Below the pieces are notes generated by a model that was not told the origin of the DNA, searched no databases, and was given only the letters and a program-made list of their open reading frames with translations. Positions 26,683 through 34,503 of a stretch of 47,385 nt of DNA are shown here, one piece after another; position 1 is the first letter of the stretch; every line of letters starts with the position of its first letter. The position numbers and the translations under genes are program-made. The stretch comes from Halobacteriales archaeon QH_6_64_20. Its GTDB lineage: Archaea; Halobacteriota; Halobacteria; Halobacteriales; Halococcaceae. The stretch is from contig PXQR01000142.1 in NCBI GenBank assembly GCA_003021235.1, forward strand, positions 2,406 to 49,790. The letters are read 5' to 3'.

Positions 26683-27663
26683 ATGAGCGATACCGAATCG
26701 GACGTCTCCGGATCCGAGTCTAAGGCCGAAGCCGAGTTCGAATCCGGATCAGGACCCGAGGTCGAGTCGGGGGCCGAAACACGAGCCGTCGAGAACGCGA
26801 CGGATGGGACAGCGGGGAACGTAGCGGACGACGCGACGGCCGAGGCCGCCGAAGACGCAACGGAGGACACAGCCGACGACGTGACGGAGGAGGCCGCGGA
26901 CCGGACGGTCCTGAAGACGCGGGGGCTCAGCAAGGACTTCGGTGCCATCGAGGCGGTAAACGACGTGAGCCTCGACGTCCGGCGCGGCGAGATCCTCGCC
27001 ATCGCGGGCGATAACGGAGCCGGAAAGTCCACCTTCGTCAAGATGCTCTCGGGGGTGCTCCGGCCGACCGCCGGCGAGATTCTCGTCCGCGAGAACGGGA
27101 ACTTTAGAGAGCGGCAGTTCACCTCCTCGAAGGACGCCGAGGAAGCCGGCGTCGCGACGGTCTACCAGGAACAACACCTGACGCCGACGAACTCCGCTGC
27201 GAGCAACATCTTCCTCGGGTTCGAGCCCCGACAGGAGGGACTCAGAGGATCGCTCCTTCGCAACGTCGACAGGGAACGGATGAACGAAGAGAGCGATCGA
27301 CTGCTCAGGGAGATCGGCTTCGACTTCGACCCTGAGTCGCCCGTCGCGGAGCTGTCCGGCGGGCAGAAACAGGCGGTCGCCGTCGCCCGCGCGCTGATTA
27401 GGGACCCGCCGATCGTCATCCTCGACGAGCCGACCTCAGAGGTCTCGACCACGGGGACCGACAAGATCATCGATCTCGTCAGACAGATCCCCGAAGACGA
27501 CAAGGCCGTCATCATCATCTCGCACAAGATCGACGTGCTCGTCGACGTCGCCGACCGGATCGCCGTCATGCGCGACGGCGAACTGATCGACACGCTCGAA
27601 GTATCAGGGGACATCGACCGGATGGACGTCGTCTCGCGAATGCACAGGGAACGGGAGATCTGA
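26683..27663 (+). CDS. Sugar ABC transporter ATP-binding protein (single nucleotide-binding domain)
   Basis: 326 residues. The first 75 residues are an unusual acidic Ala/Glu/Asp/Thr-rich extension. One ATPase domain follows: Walker A GDNGAGKST, Q-loop VYQEQHL, signature LSGGQKQ, Walker B IVILDEPTS and switch His in IIISHKID. Bacterial RbsA-type partners usually carry two such domains in tandem, so two copies probably dimerise here. The start is fixed by the 6-nt gap after the lipoprotein stop, and no alternative ATG precedes the domain. Confidence 0.9.
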   Translation: MSDTESDVSGSESKAEAEFESGSGPEVESGAETRAVENATDGTAGNVADDATAEAAEDATEDTADDVTEEAADRTVLKTRGLSKDFGAIEAVNDVSLDVRRGEILAIAGDNGAGKSTFVKMLSGVLRPTAGEILVRENGNFRERQFTSSKDAEEAGVATVYQEQHLTPTNSAASNIFLGFEPRQEGLRGSLLRNVDRERMNEESDRLLREIGFDFDPESPVAELSGGQKQAVAVARALIRDPPIVILDEPTSEVSTTGTDKIIDLVRQIPEDDKAVIIISHKIDVLVDVADRIAVMRDGELIDTLEVSGDIDRMDVVSRMHREREI

Positions 27664-27908
27664 TCGTCCGGTAACGACCCCGAGTCCACCCGTCCCCTCT
27701 CCGGACGATACGAACGATCGAGCGCTCGAACACGAACATTGCATGGTGTCGTTGATTTGTTATAGTGTTAGCGAGAAGTCCTTATGCACTATCCGACCCC
27801 CGGTCGTACAAAGACTTACGACAGACAGTATAGTACCTGCCGGAAACGAGGTGAGCGGAGGCAAATACTTGTATCCCCACTGAGTAGTCGGTCGACAGGT
27901 GTCAAAGG
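27664..27908 (+). other. 245-bp gap within the transporter operon with a possible internal promoter
   Basis: There is no coding sequence. It is more AT-rich than its surroundings and contains TATA-like stretches (TTATAGTG near 27760, GTATAGTAC near 27828) before the permease GTG at 27909. A separate promoter for the permease is plausible, since the binding-protein and ATPase genes are only 6 nt apart. Confidence 0.4.
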
Positions 27909-29651
27909 GTGTCAACTGAGTCGGGTTCGGCCGCCGACCGTATAGCGGGGGCGACGGCGTCGGTACTGGAACGCCGCGAATCGAGCGTGTTCGTCGCCCT
28001 GCTCGCGATGTTGGCGCTAGGGACGGTGGTGAACGCGGAGAACTTCCTGACGCTCAACAACCTGATTCGCGTGCTCCGCGGGGCCGCCGTGGTCGCCATG
28101 GTCGGCTACGGTGTGTCGTTGTTGATGGTCGCCGGGGAATTCGACCTGTCGGTCGGGTCGTTAGTCGGAATCACCGCGGGACTCGGCGCGGTGATGATTT
28201 CGAGCGGCCTCGACCCGATATTCACTATCCTCTTGACCGTCACGCTGGCCGTTCTCTACGGCATCACCCAGGGCTTTCTCGTCACGAAGTTCGGCCTGCC
28301 CTCGCTCATCGTGACGATCGGTACGTTGACGCTCCTGCGTGGCGCCCACTTCCTCCTGTTAGGTGGGCAGGCCGTGACGATCTCGACCCCGCAGGCCGGC
28401 CCGATACTCAAGACGATGGGTGGGACTTACAGCCTGCCGTATCCGGTTACAATCCCGTTTACCGACGCGACGCTGTTTTCGATCCCCGTGATACGGTACG
28501 CTATTCCCGGCGTCCACGACCGAACCCAGGTCTTCCAGTCGTTTCCGGCCCAGATCGTGTGGGTGGTCGTCTTCCTCGTGCTCTTCCATCACGTCCTGTT
28601 CCGGACGACGTTCGGCCAGCACGTCCGCGCGACGGGTGACAACATCAACTCCGTGGAGACGACCGGCGTCGACCCCGATCGCATCAAGATCGCCGGGTTC
28701 GCCGTCGTCGCCGCCGTCACCGCCTTCGCCGGGCTCTCCCAGCTCGCGTACATCGGGAGCGTCTCGCCGGGCACGGGCGACGGACAGGCACTGATCGTCA
28801 TCGCGGCCGTCGTCCTCGGCGGCACGAGACTCACGGGGGGTGATGGTTCGATGGTCGGCGTCCTGATGGGGGCGCTCGTCCTCGGCTTCGCACAGAACGT
28901 GCTCACGCTCGGCGGGTTCGGACCTCGCTTTTCGCGGCTCATTACGGGCCTGTTTATCATCGTCGCCATCGGCCTCGACACCGTCTTCGTCCGCTTTACC
29001 TGGGGGCTCGTCTCCGAGTGGTACACGGATCCACTCGAGCGGATCCTTCGCGGACCGCGCGCCTTCTTCGGCGAGCGGGCGAGCGACAAGAGCGCGGATC
29101 AGGCGCTTGCCTTTCTCTTTAGCTCGATACTCGTGACGACGGGACTCGTGATGATCGGCATGTTCGCGCCAGCTATCGTCGGTGCCGTCGGCGGCCTCCT
29201 GGGAGTCGCCTCACTCGGAGAACTCGGGACCTTCTTCACCGATCGGTTCTCGCTGTATCTCGCCGACGCCAACATCGAGGGCGTGGTGATGGTGTTGCTC
29301 CAGCTCTACCTAGTCGTACTCCTGTTGTCCCTGCTCGCGCTCGTTGCGATTCGGGTAGCCGGGTCGCGACTCGGAGAACTGAGCGACATCGACGATACGA
29401 CCGTCGTGATCGGCTACGGGATGGCCCCCCTGCCGCTTCTCGCCGTGCCGCTACTGCTACAGGGGTTCGGCTTCCTGACGGTGCTCGTTCTCGCGACCCT
29501 CGCGGTCGTCCTCGCCTGTATCGGGTGGATGCTGGTACAGGGACTCAGGGAAGTCCACGGGCTCTCCGGCCGTGACGCCGGCCTGACGCTCGGAGCCACC
29601 CTCGTCGCCTGGCTCGCCGTTGCGCTATATCTCGGGAGCAACCTCGCCTGA
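27909..29651 (+). CDS. Ribose-type ABC transporter permease with C-terminal Yip1-like membrane domain
   Basis: 580 residues from a GTG. Residues about 25-365 are a canonical CUT2 (RbsC/BPD_transp_2) permease: the NNLIRVLRGAAVVAMVGYGV helix, AGEFDLSVGS, the long cytoplasmic coupling segment GDNINSVETTGVDPDRIKIA and TRLTGGDGSMVGVLMGALVLG. About 200 further residues follow with at least four more membrane segments. They include IGYGMAPLPLLAVPLLLQG and the GLREVHGLSGRDAGLTLG tail, which resembles Yip1-domain proteins. Usual permeases of this family have about 320-350 residues, so the C-terminal part is an added domain. It imports the ligand of the lipoprotein. Confidence 0.88.
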   Translation: MSTESGSAADRIAGATASVLERRESSVFVALLAMLALGTVVNAENFLTLNNLIRVLRGAAVVAMVGYGVSLLMVAGEFDLSVGSLVGITAGLGAVMISSGLDPIFTILLTVTLAVLYGITQGFLVTKFGLPSLIVTIGTLTLLRGAHFLLLGGQAVTISTPQAGPILKTMGGTYSLPYPVTIPFTDATLFSIPVIRYAIPGVHDRTQVFQSFPAQIVWVVVFLVLFHHVLFRTTFGQHVRATGDNINSVETTGVDPDRIKIAGFAVVAAVTAFAGLSQLAYIGSVSPGTGDGQALIVIAAVVLGGTRLTGGDGSMVGVLMGALVLGFAQNVLTLGGFGPRFSRLITGLFIIVAIGLDTVFVRFTWGLVSEWYTDPLERILRGPRAFFGERASDKSADQALAFLFSSILVTTGLVMIGMFAPAIVGAVGGLLGVASLGELGTFFTDRFSLYLADANIEGVVMVLLQLYLVVLLLSLLALVAIRVAGSRLGELSDIDDTTVVIGYGMAPLPLLAVPLLLQGFGFLTVLVLATLAVVLACIGWMLVQGLREVHGLSGRDAGLTLGATLVAWLAVALYLGSNLA

Positions 29652-29842
29652 GCGGAATACCCCCACACCGCTTCACGCACCACTCGGCTCCACTACGGCA
29701 AACGCTTCTCGGTTTCGAACCTATCCGGAGCAACTAGCACCCGCTCTCCGTGACCGTCAGAATCGGAGGCCCGTGCTTCGGTGTACGAGCGTATCGAGTG
29801 TTGGCGAGTTCCAATCGGCGGCGATCCTGGGCGCGTGACGTC

Positions 29843-30982
29843 TCAGGTTACGTCTACCCGCTCGCCGGACGCATCGCTTCGCTCGATCGCGTCGAGTACC
29901 TGCTGAACGCCGTAGGCGTCCTCGAACGAGGGGTGAAACTCCGTGCCGTCGCGCACGCTCGATAGGAACTCGTAGTTCTCGTGGACGAGGGCGTGCTCCC
30001 AGCCGAGAACGTGGCCCGGCGGCCACCAGGCTTCGACGTAGGGGTCGTCGGGGTCGGTAACGAGGATCGTCTCGTAGCCGCGACCGTCCTTCCGCAGGAC
30101 TTCGAGTTCGTTCAGCCGCTCTAACGAAAAGGCGAGTCCACCCTCCGACCCGTAGATCTCGATCGAGTGGTCGTTCTTGCGACCCGCCGCGTACCGGGAC
30201 CCCTCAAAGGTGCCGACAGCGCCGCTCTCGAAGGAAACCTGAGCACTGTAGGCGTCGTCGACGGTTACCTCTCGGGTTTCGTCGCTGCCGTCGCTCCCGT
30301 CACCCTCGTTGTCCCCGTCGACCGGCCGCTCGTCGACGAACGTCCGTAGCTGGCCGCTCAGTCGATCGATCTCTCCCACTTCGTCGCCGACGAGAAACCG
30401 GGCGAGATCGATCGTGTGTGCGCCGAGATCGCCAAGTACCCCGCTTCCCGCCAGGTCCGCGTCGAGACGCCACTCCCAGGGCGTCTCGGGATCGGTAAGC
30501 CAGTCCTGCAGATAGCGCCCGCGGACCTGACGGATCTCGCCGAGTGCGCCGCTCGCGACGAGCCCCTTGGCGTGCTGGATCGCCGGAAGGAATCGGTAGT
30601 TGAACGCACAGCCGGCGATCGCGTCGCTCTCTCGGGCGGCCGTGACCATCCGCTCGGCGTCGTCGAGGGTAGGCGCGAGCGGTTTCTCACAGAGAACGGG
30701 TACGTCGGCGTCGAGCGCGGCGATCGAAAACTCGGGATGGACGTGATTCGGCCCGAGGTTGTAGAAGACGTCTATCTCCTCGATGGCGGCCTCGGGGTCG
30801 GTCGCGGTATGGGAGAACCCCAACTGATCGGCCGCCGACGCGAGGGCCTCTTCGTCGCGCCCGACGAGGGTATGGCGCTCGACGTCAGGGGCTTCGGGGA
30901 AGAACATCGGAAGCCGCGCCAGCGCGTTCGCATGTGCCTGGCCCATAAAGCGGTAGCCGAGAACACCGATATTCATGCTCAT
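29843..30982 (-). CDS. Gfo/Idh/MocA-family NAD(P)-dependent sugar dehydrogenase
   Basis: 379 residues. The N-terminal Rossmann fold starts IGVLGYRFMGQAHANAL. The EKP motif is in LCEKPLAPTLDDAERM, and GSGVLGDLGAHTIDLARFLVG is the conserved catalytic-region helix with Asp/His. A short acidic Gly/Ser/Asp loop interrupts the beta-sheet domain (about residues 220-235). It probably oxidises or reduces a sugar or inositol-like polyol. Its ATG shares one base with the stop of the upstream isomerase gene (TGATG), so the two are coupled. It is convergent with the permease gene. Confidence 0.9.
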   Translation of the reverse strand: MSMNIGVLGYRFMGQAHANALARLPMFFPEAPDVERHTLVGRDEEALASAADQLGFSHTATDPEAAIEEIDVFYNLGPNHVHPEFSIAALDADVPVLCEKPLAPTLDDAERMVTAARESDAIAGCAFNYRFLPAIQHAKGLVASGALGEIRQVRGRYLQDWLTDPETPWEWRLDADLAGSGVLGDLGAHTIDLARFLVGDEVGEIDRLSGQLRTFVDERPVDGDNEGDGSDGSDETREVTVDDAYSAQVSFESGAVGTFEGSRYAAGRKNDHSIEIYGSEGGLAFSLERLNELEVLRKDGRGYETILVTDPDDPYVEAWWPPGHVLGWEHALVHENYEFLSSVRDGTEFHPSFEDAYGVQQVLDAIERSDASGERVDVT

Positions 30983-31947
30983 CAGGCCCAGTACGCCTCC
31001 CCCGGATCGGTCGTGAAGACGGCACGCTGGAGCACGTCGACGGCCTTCTCCAGACCCTCGGGACCGCTCGTCAGCGAGTCCTCGTGTTCGATCGAGAGCA
31101 CGTCGTCGTACCCGACCATCCGCAACGTCGAGACGACCTCCTTCCAGTGAGCCTCGCCGTGGCCGTACCCGATCGATCGAAATAGCCACGACCGGTTCGG
31201 TTCGTCGGTGTAAGGAGCCGTATCGAGTACGCCCTTCGTGCGGGCGTTCGACTCGTAGACCTCAGTGTCCTTCGCGTGACAGTGGTGGATCGCGTCGTGC
31301 TCGCCTAACAGACGGATCGCTTCGAGGACGTCGATGCCCTGCCAGTACAGATGCGAGGGATCGAAGTTCGCCCCGATCCGGTCGTTGGTTGCCTCCCGGA
31401 GTCCGAGCATACCGGTCGGTTCGTAAACGATCATGTTCGGGTGCATCTCGATCCCGACGTCGACGCCGTGGTCGTCGGCGAACTCGGCGATCTCCGTCCA
31501 GTACTCGGTCGCGACCTCCCACTGGTACTCGTGGGCCTCGCCGTGTTCAGGGGGCCACGGGGCGGTGATCCAGTTGGGCACCTCGTCGTTCGGGCCGCCA
31601 CCCGGAAGCCCCGAGAAGCCGGTCACGGTGTTCACCTCCAACTGTGCGGCCAGTTCGATGGCCTCGCGCAGCTCGGTGTCGGCCGTCTCGGCTCGCTCCT
31701 CGTCCGGATGGAGCGGGTTGTTGTGCGTCGCCAGCGCGGTCACCTCCATGTCGTGGGCCGCTACCTGGTCGCGGAGTTCTGCCTGTGCGTCCTCGTCGTC
31801 CAAGTACTCGGCGCGCGTGAGGTGGTCGTCGCCGACGAACCCGCCACAGCCGAGTTCGATGGCCTCTACGCCGATGCCCTCCAAGTAATCGAGCGCCTCG
31901 CCGAGCGACTGATCGCCCAGCGCGACGGTGAGTACGCCTACTTTCAT
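30982..31947 (-). CDS. Xylose isomerase-like TIM-barrel sugar isomerase/epimerase
   Basis: 321 residues. The motifs fit a metal-dependent AP-endonuclease-2-fold isomerase: IELGCGGFVGDDHL near the start, ATHNNPLHPD, GIEMHPNMIVYEP (metal Glu), ANFDPSHLYWQG (Asp, His), HCHAKDTEV and LSIEHEDSL (final Glu). Families of this type work with Gfo/Idh/MocA dehydrogenases in inositol or rare-sugar breakdown, and here the two genes overlap by one base. The ATG at 31947 is about 30 nt after a TATA-like stretch (31976-31986, read leftwards). Confidence 0.88.
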   Translation of the reverse strand: MKVGVLTVALGDQSLGEALDYLEGIGVEAIELGCGGFVGDDHLTRAEYLDDEDAQAELRDQVAAHDMEVTALATHNNPLHPDEERAETADTELREAIELAAQLEVNTVTGFSGLPGGGPNDEVPNWITAPWPPEHGEAHEYQWEVATEYWTEIAEFADDHGVDVGIEMHPNMIVYEPTGMLGLREATNDRIGANFDPSHLYWQGIDVLEAIRLLGEHDAIHHCHAKDTEVYESNARTKGVLDTAPYTDEPNRSWLFRSIGYGHGEAHWKEVVSTLRMVGYDDVLSIEHEDSLTSGPEGLEKAVDVLQRAVFTTDPGEAYWA

Positions 31948-32003
31948 ACCGATCTACGACTGTGTGTGACACTGGCATAAGTATACTGGAGCCGCTGACT
32001 GCG

Positions 32004-32226
32004 GTGTCAAGTTAGCGACAATGAGCCAGGAGAACGGTACGGGACGGTCGAAAGTCCTCGACACGCTCGACGAACCCCGGTGAAGTACGGACCGCAGGCC
32101 GAAGGCCGAGGGCCGTGGTTCGAGAGAGCGAAGATCTCTCGTGACGTGGCAGAAACGCTCCGCGTTTCTGCTGCAAGCTGGAAACTGCGATTTCCAGCAC
32201 TGACGAAAGACGCCGAGGCGTCTTTC
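32004..32226. repeat. Palindrome-rich intergenic repeat, copy B, with four consecutive hairpins
   Basis: It fills most of the gap between the divergent isomerase and FMN reductase genes. It shares with copy A the left end GTGTCAAGTTAGCG, CGACACGCTCG (32059-32069) and CGGACCGCAGGCC (32088-32100). Four near-contiguous stems then follow: GAGAGA/TCTCTC (32122-32140), CAGAAACGC-TCC-GCGTTTCTG (32150-32170), CTGGAAA/TTTCCAG (32178-32197) and GAAAGACGCC-GA-GGCGTCTTTC (32205-32226). No protein is encoded. The AGAGAGCGAAG-TCTCTCGT block recurs in copy C. Confidence 0.75.
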
Positions 32227-32274
32227 GAACCCCCGAAGCGATCATAACTGTCTATCACTTACCTCACGTAGCTA

Positions 32275-32832
32275 ATGGTCACCGTCGTCGCGATCAATGG
32301 GAGCCGCCGCGAGGGCAGTTACACCAAACTCGGGCTCGAACACGCGTTGGACGCCGCGGAGACGGCTGGCGCGGAGGCCGAGATGATAGATCTCGGGACG
32401 GTCGACATACCTCTGTACCATCCCGATCACGACCCCGGCGAGCGAATCACCGACCTCATGGCACGGGTCAGGGAAGCGGATGGCGTCATCGTCGGCTCGC
32501 CGGTCTATCACAGCTCGTATTCCTCGGCCTTCAAGAGCTTTCACGACTACTGCGGGTTCGACGAGTACGAGAACACGCCGGTAGGACTGCTCGCGTCGGC
32601 GGGCGGCGGGTCCTACGGGAGTACGCTCGATCACCTCCGGGCTACTATCAGGGGTGTTCACGGCTGGGTAATCCCCCAGCAGGTCGGGATCAGAGGCGCT
32701 CGCAATCACTTCGACGAGGGCGAGTTGACGACCGAAAACTTGGCCGAGCGCGTCGCTGACCTCGGGCGCGCTGTTACCGAAGACGCTCGATTGCGGGCAG
32801 GCGAGCGCAAGTCAGTGCCCGCCGACGACTGA
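32275..32832 (+). CDS. NAD(P)H-dependent FMN reductase family protein
   Basis: 185 residues with a flavodoxin-like fold. The FMN phosphate loop is NGSRREGSYTK after the first beta strand (VTVVAI). The second site is GSPVYHSSYSSAFKSF and the third ASAGGGSYGST. It probably supplies reduced flavin or acts as a quinone/azo reductase; the partner is unknown. The ATG at 32275 has a TATA-like TCATAAC about 30 nt upstream, just beyond the last hairpin of repeat B. Confidence 0.88.
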   Translation: MVTVVAINGSRREGSYTKLGLEHALDAAETAGAEAEMIDLGTVDIPLYHPDHDPGERITDLMARVREADGVIVGSPVYHSSYSSAFKSFHDYCGFDEYENTPVGLLASAGGGSYGSTLDHLRATIRGVHGWVIPQQVGIRGARNHFDEGELTTENLAERVADLGRAVTEDARLRAGERKSVPADD

Positions 32833-32932
32833 GTCCGCAGGAAGACCGAGGTCGTGAGAAATCGGATGCGGCCGGATACGACGTCCCGACGGTCCGCCTG
32901 TCCGTCGGATACGACCGGACGGAGGGGCCGAA

Positions 32933-33208
32933 CTACGGCGCTCGCCGACTCGTCGTGTCGTACTCACTGCGCTCGATCAGATCCTCTTTCTCGGCGCGCG
33001 AGAGCGCTTTGATCGCGTGCTCGCGCTTCATAGCCTCGGATTTCGTTCCATAGGTCTCGACGTGACACAGCTCGACCGGCGTCCGGCCGCGGGTGTATTT
33101 CGCACCGTTGCCGGCGTCGTGCTCGCTCACACGGCGGTCGACGTCGGTGGTGTAGCCGGTGTAGACGGTGTCGTCGCGACACCGCAGACAGTAGACGTGG
33201 TGGGTCAC
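32933..33208 (-). CDS. GIY-YIG-domain protein (UPF0213 type)
   Basis: 91 residues. The GIY-YIG core reads VYCLRCRDDTVYTGYTTDVDRR, followed by the conserved EHDAGNGAKYTRGR and the Glu in KREHAIK. Stand-alone proteins of this size are related to the UvrC and SLX1 nuclease domain. It possibly processes branched or damaged DNA, but its activity is unproven. It is followed on the same strand by nothing within 100 bp. A mini zinc-finger gene lies just upstream (24 bp). Confidence 0.88.
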   Translation of the reverse strand: MTHHVYCLRCRDDTVYTGYTTDVDRRVSEHDAGNGAKYTRGRTPVELCHVETYGTKSEAMKREHAIKALSRAEKEDLIERSEYDTTSRRAP

Positions 33209-33232
33209 GCCCCCTTCTCAGCACCGGCGTCG

Positions 33233-33391
33233 TTAAATCGCTTTTCCGTTCTCAGCGCGGTGTCTCGCGGCCTCGGCGATGCCGGCGTTCGCCGAACAGC
33301 CCGGACACGCGAACAACTGGCCGTGCTCGTCGGCGAACACGCGCTCGAAACGCTCGGAGACGTGTCCGCCACAGTGGTCACACTCTGGCAT
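33233..33391 (-). CDS. Mini zinc-finger protein (DUF7563-like), copy 1
   Basis: 52 residues, from ATG at 33391 to TAA at 33233-33235. It starts MPECDHCGGHVSERF and has a second knuckle CPGC at about residues 29-32, giving one four-cysteine zinc site. The layout matches the small haloarchaeal DUF7563-type zinc fingers and the second copy at 36270-36428. It ends 24 bp from the start of the GIY-YIG gene on the same strand, so the two may be co-transcribed. A TATA-like AT-rich patch lies 50-60 nt upstream. Confidence 0.8.
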   Translation of the reverse strand: MPECDHCGGHVSERFERVFADEHGQLFACPGCSANAGIAEAARHRAENGKAI

Positions 33392-33432
33392 GGTCGGTGA
33401 TCGGCGGTGCGTCCGCCGTACCCCTACGAACT

Positions 33433-33503
33433 CCCTATCAATTAAAAATCTTTCTTAGAAATATTTCAAATAATAACTAAAACATTATGAAACAATAGTA
33501 TGC
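33433..33503. promoter_or_regulatory. AT-rich island between larB and the mini zinc-finger gene
   Basis: About 70 bp of strongly AT-rich sequence in an otherwise GC-rich region, containing the perfect palindrome GAAATATTTC (33458-33467) and TTTTTAATTG read leftwards. It lies upstream of the leftward zinc-finger gene and downstream of larB. A promoter is the simplest reading. Confidence 0.5.
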
Positions 33504-33573
33504 GGTACGTTCCCGTCCGGTGTTATGCTCGCTCGGCCCATCGTAGCCGCCCGCTTTCGCCGGCTGCACCCGA

Positions 33574-34359
33574 TTACTCCCCCCGGGCCGCGTCGAGCGC
33601 GCGGGCGACCTGGCCGGCGTGGGCCCCGGCGACGAATCCGGCGTCGATGTTCACCGTGACCAGCGGCGTACACGACTGGAGGGTGCCCGCGAGCGCCGCC
33701 TCGCCCGCTCCGCCGTGACCGTAGCCGACCGAAACCGGAAGCGCGATCACCGGCACGTCGACGAGGCCCGCAACGACGGTCGGCAGGGCTCCCTCCCGGC
33801 CGGCGGCGACCACGAGGACGTCCGCGTCCCGCAGGTCGGGAAGCGCGTCGAGCGTCCGGGCGAGGCCCGCGACGCCCACGTCGTCGATCCGCTCCACTGT
33901 GGCACCGATTTCCTCGATCATGACCGCCGCCTCGCCGGCCGGCCCGGCGTCGGCGGTCCCCGCGGTGACGACTCCGACTACCGCGTCGAGCGAGGCCGGT
34001 TCGAAGTCCGGTCCGTGGGCGACCATCGTACGAGCGCGCTCGTCGTGTTCGATCTCGACGTCGAGGCCGCCGTCGTCGAGGCCCGCTCGATCCGCGAGCG
34101 CGCTACGAACGGCCTCGACGTCCCTTTGCCCGGCTCTGGTTACGATCGCGCGGCCGGTCGTTTCGATCGCGAGCGCGGCGAGTTCGCCGACCTCGGGGGA
34201 TCGTTTGCCCTCGGCGAGGATCGCTTCGGGGACACCGGTCCGACTCGCGCGCGCGGCGTCGAAGCGACCGGCGTCGGAGGTCGTATAGCCGCGCAGGCGG
34301 GCGTGAGCGGCCTCGACCGACAGTTCGCCGGCCGCGAGCGCGTCCAAGGTATCACGCAT
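33574..34359 (-). CDS. larB: LarB-type protein (AIR carboxylase/PurE fold)
   Basis: 261 residues from the ATG at 34359 (MRDTLDALAAG). The N-terminal helical part contains the RLRGYTTSDAGRFDAAR region. The C-terminal half is PurE-like: VVTAGTADAGPAGEAAV, VVAAGREGALPTVVAGL, VPVIALPVSVGYG and NIDAGFVAGAHAG. LarB carboxylates nicotinate adenine dinucleotide in synthesis of the nickel-pincer nucleotide of lactate racemase. The larC, larE and larA partners are not in the window, so this role is inferred from the family alone. Confidence 0.88.
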   Translation of the reverse strand: MRDTLDALAAGELSVEAAHARLRGYTTSDAGRFDAARASRTGVPEAILAEGKRSPEVGELAALAIETTGRAIVTRAGQRDVEAVRSALADRAGLDDGGLDVEIEHDERARTMVAHGPDFEPASLDAVVGVVTAGTADAGPAGEAAVMIEEIGATVERIDDVGVAGLARTLDALPDLRDADVLVVAAGREGALPTVVAGLVDVPVIALPVSVGYGHGGAGEAALAGTLQSCTPLVTVNIDAGFVAGAHAGQVARALDAARGE

Positions 34360-34472
34360 GAGTAACCATAGCGGGTCGGGGGATTCGTACCCATCGACTC
34401 GGCGTGGGATCCACTCAAATACCCCCTGCAATCCGGCGAGAGGGGCCTGAAATCGGACGATTATGGCAACTG

Positions 34473-34478
34473 TTATAA
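34473..34478 (+). promoter_or_regulatory. TATA box of the DUF1931 histone-fold gene
   Basis: TTATAA lies 26-31 nt before the ATG at 34504, well placed for a strong leaderless transcript. Confidence 0.6.
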
Positions 34479-34503
34479 GGGGGCCGGGCAACGTAGCACC
34501 TGT

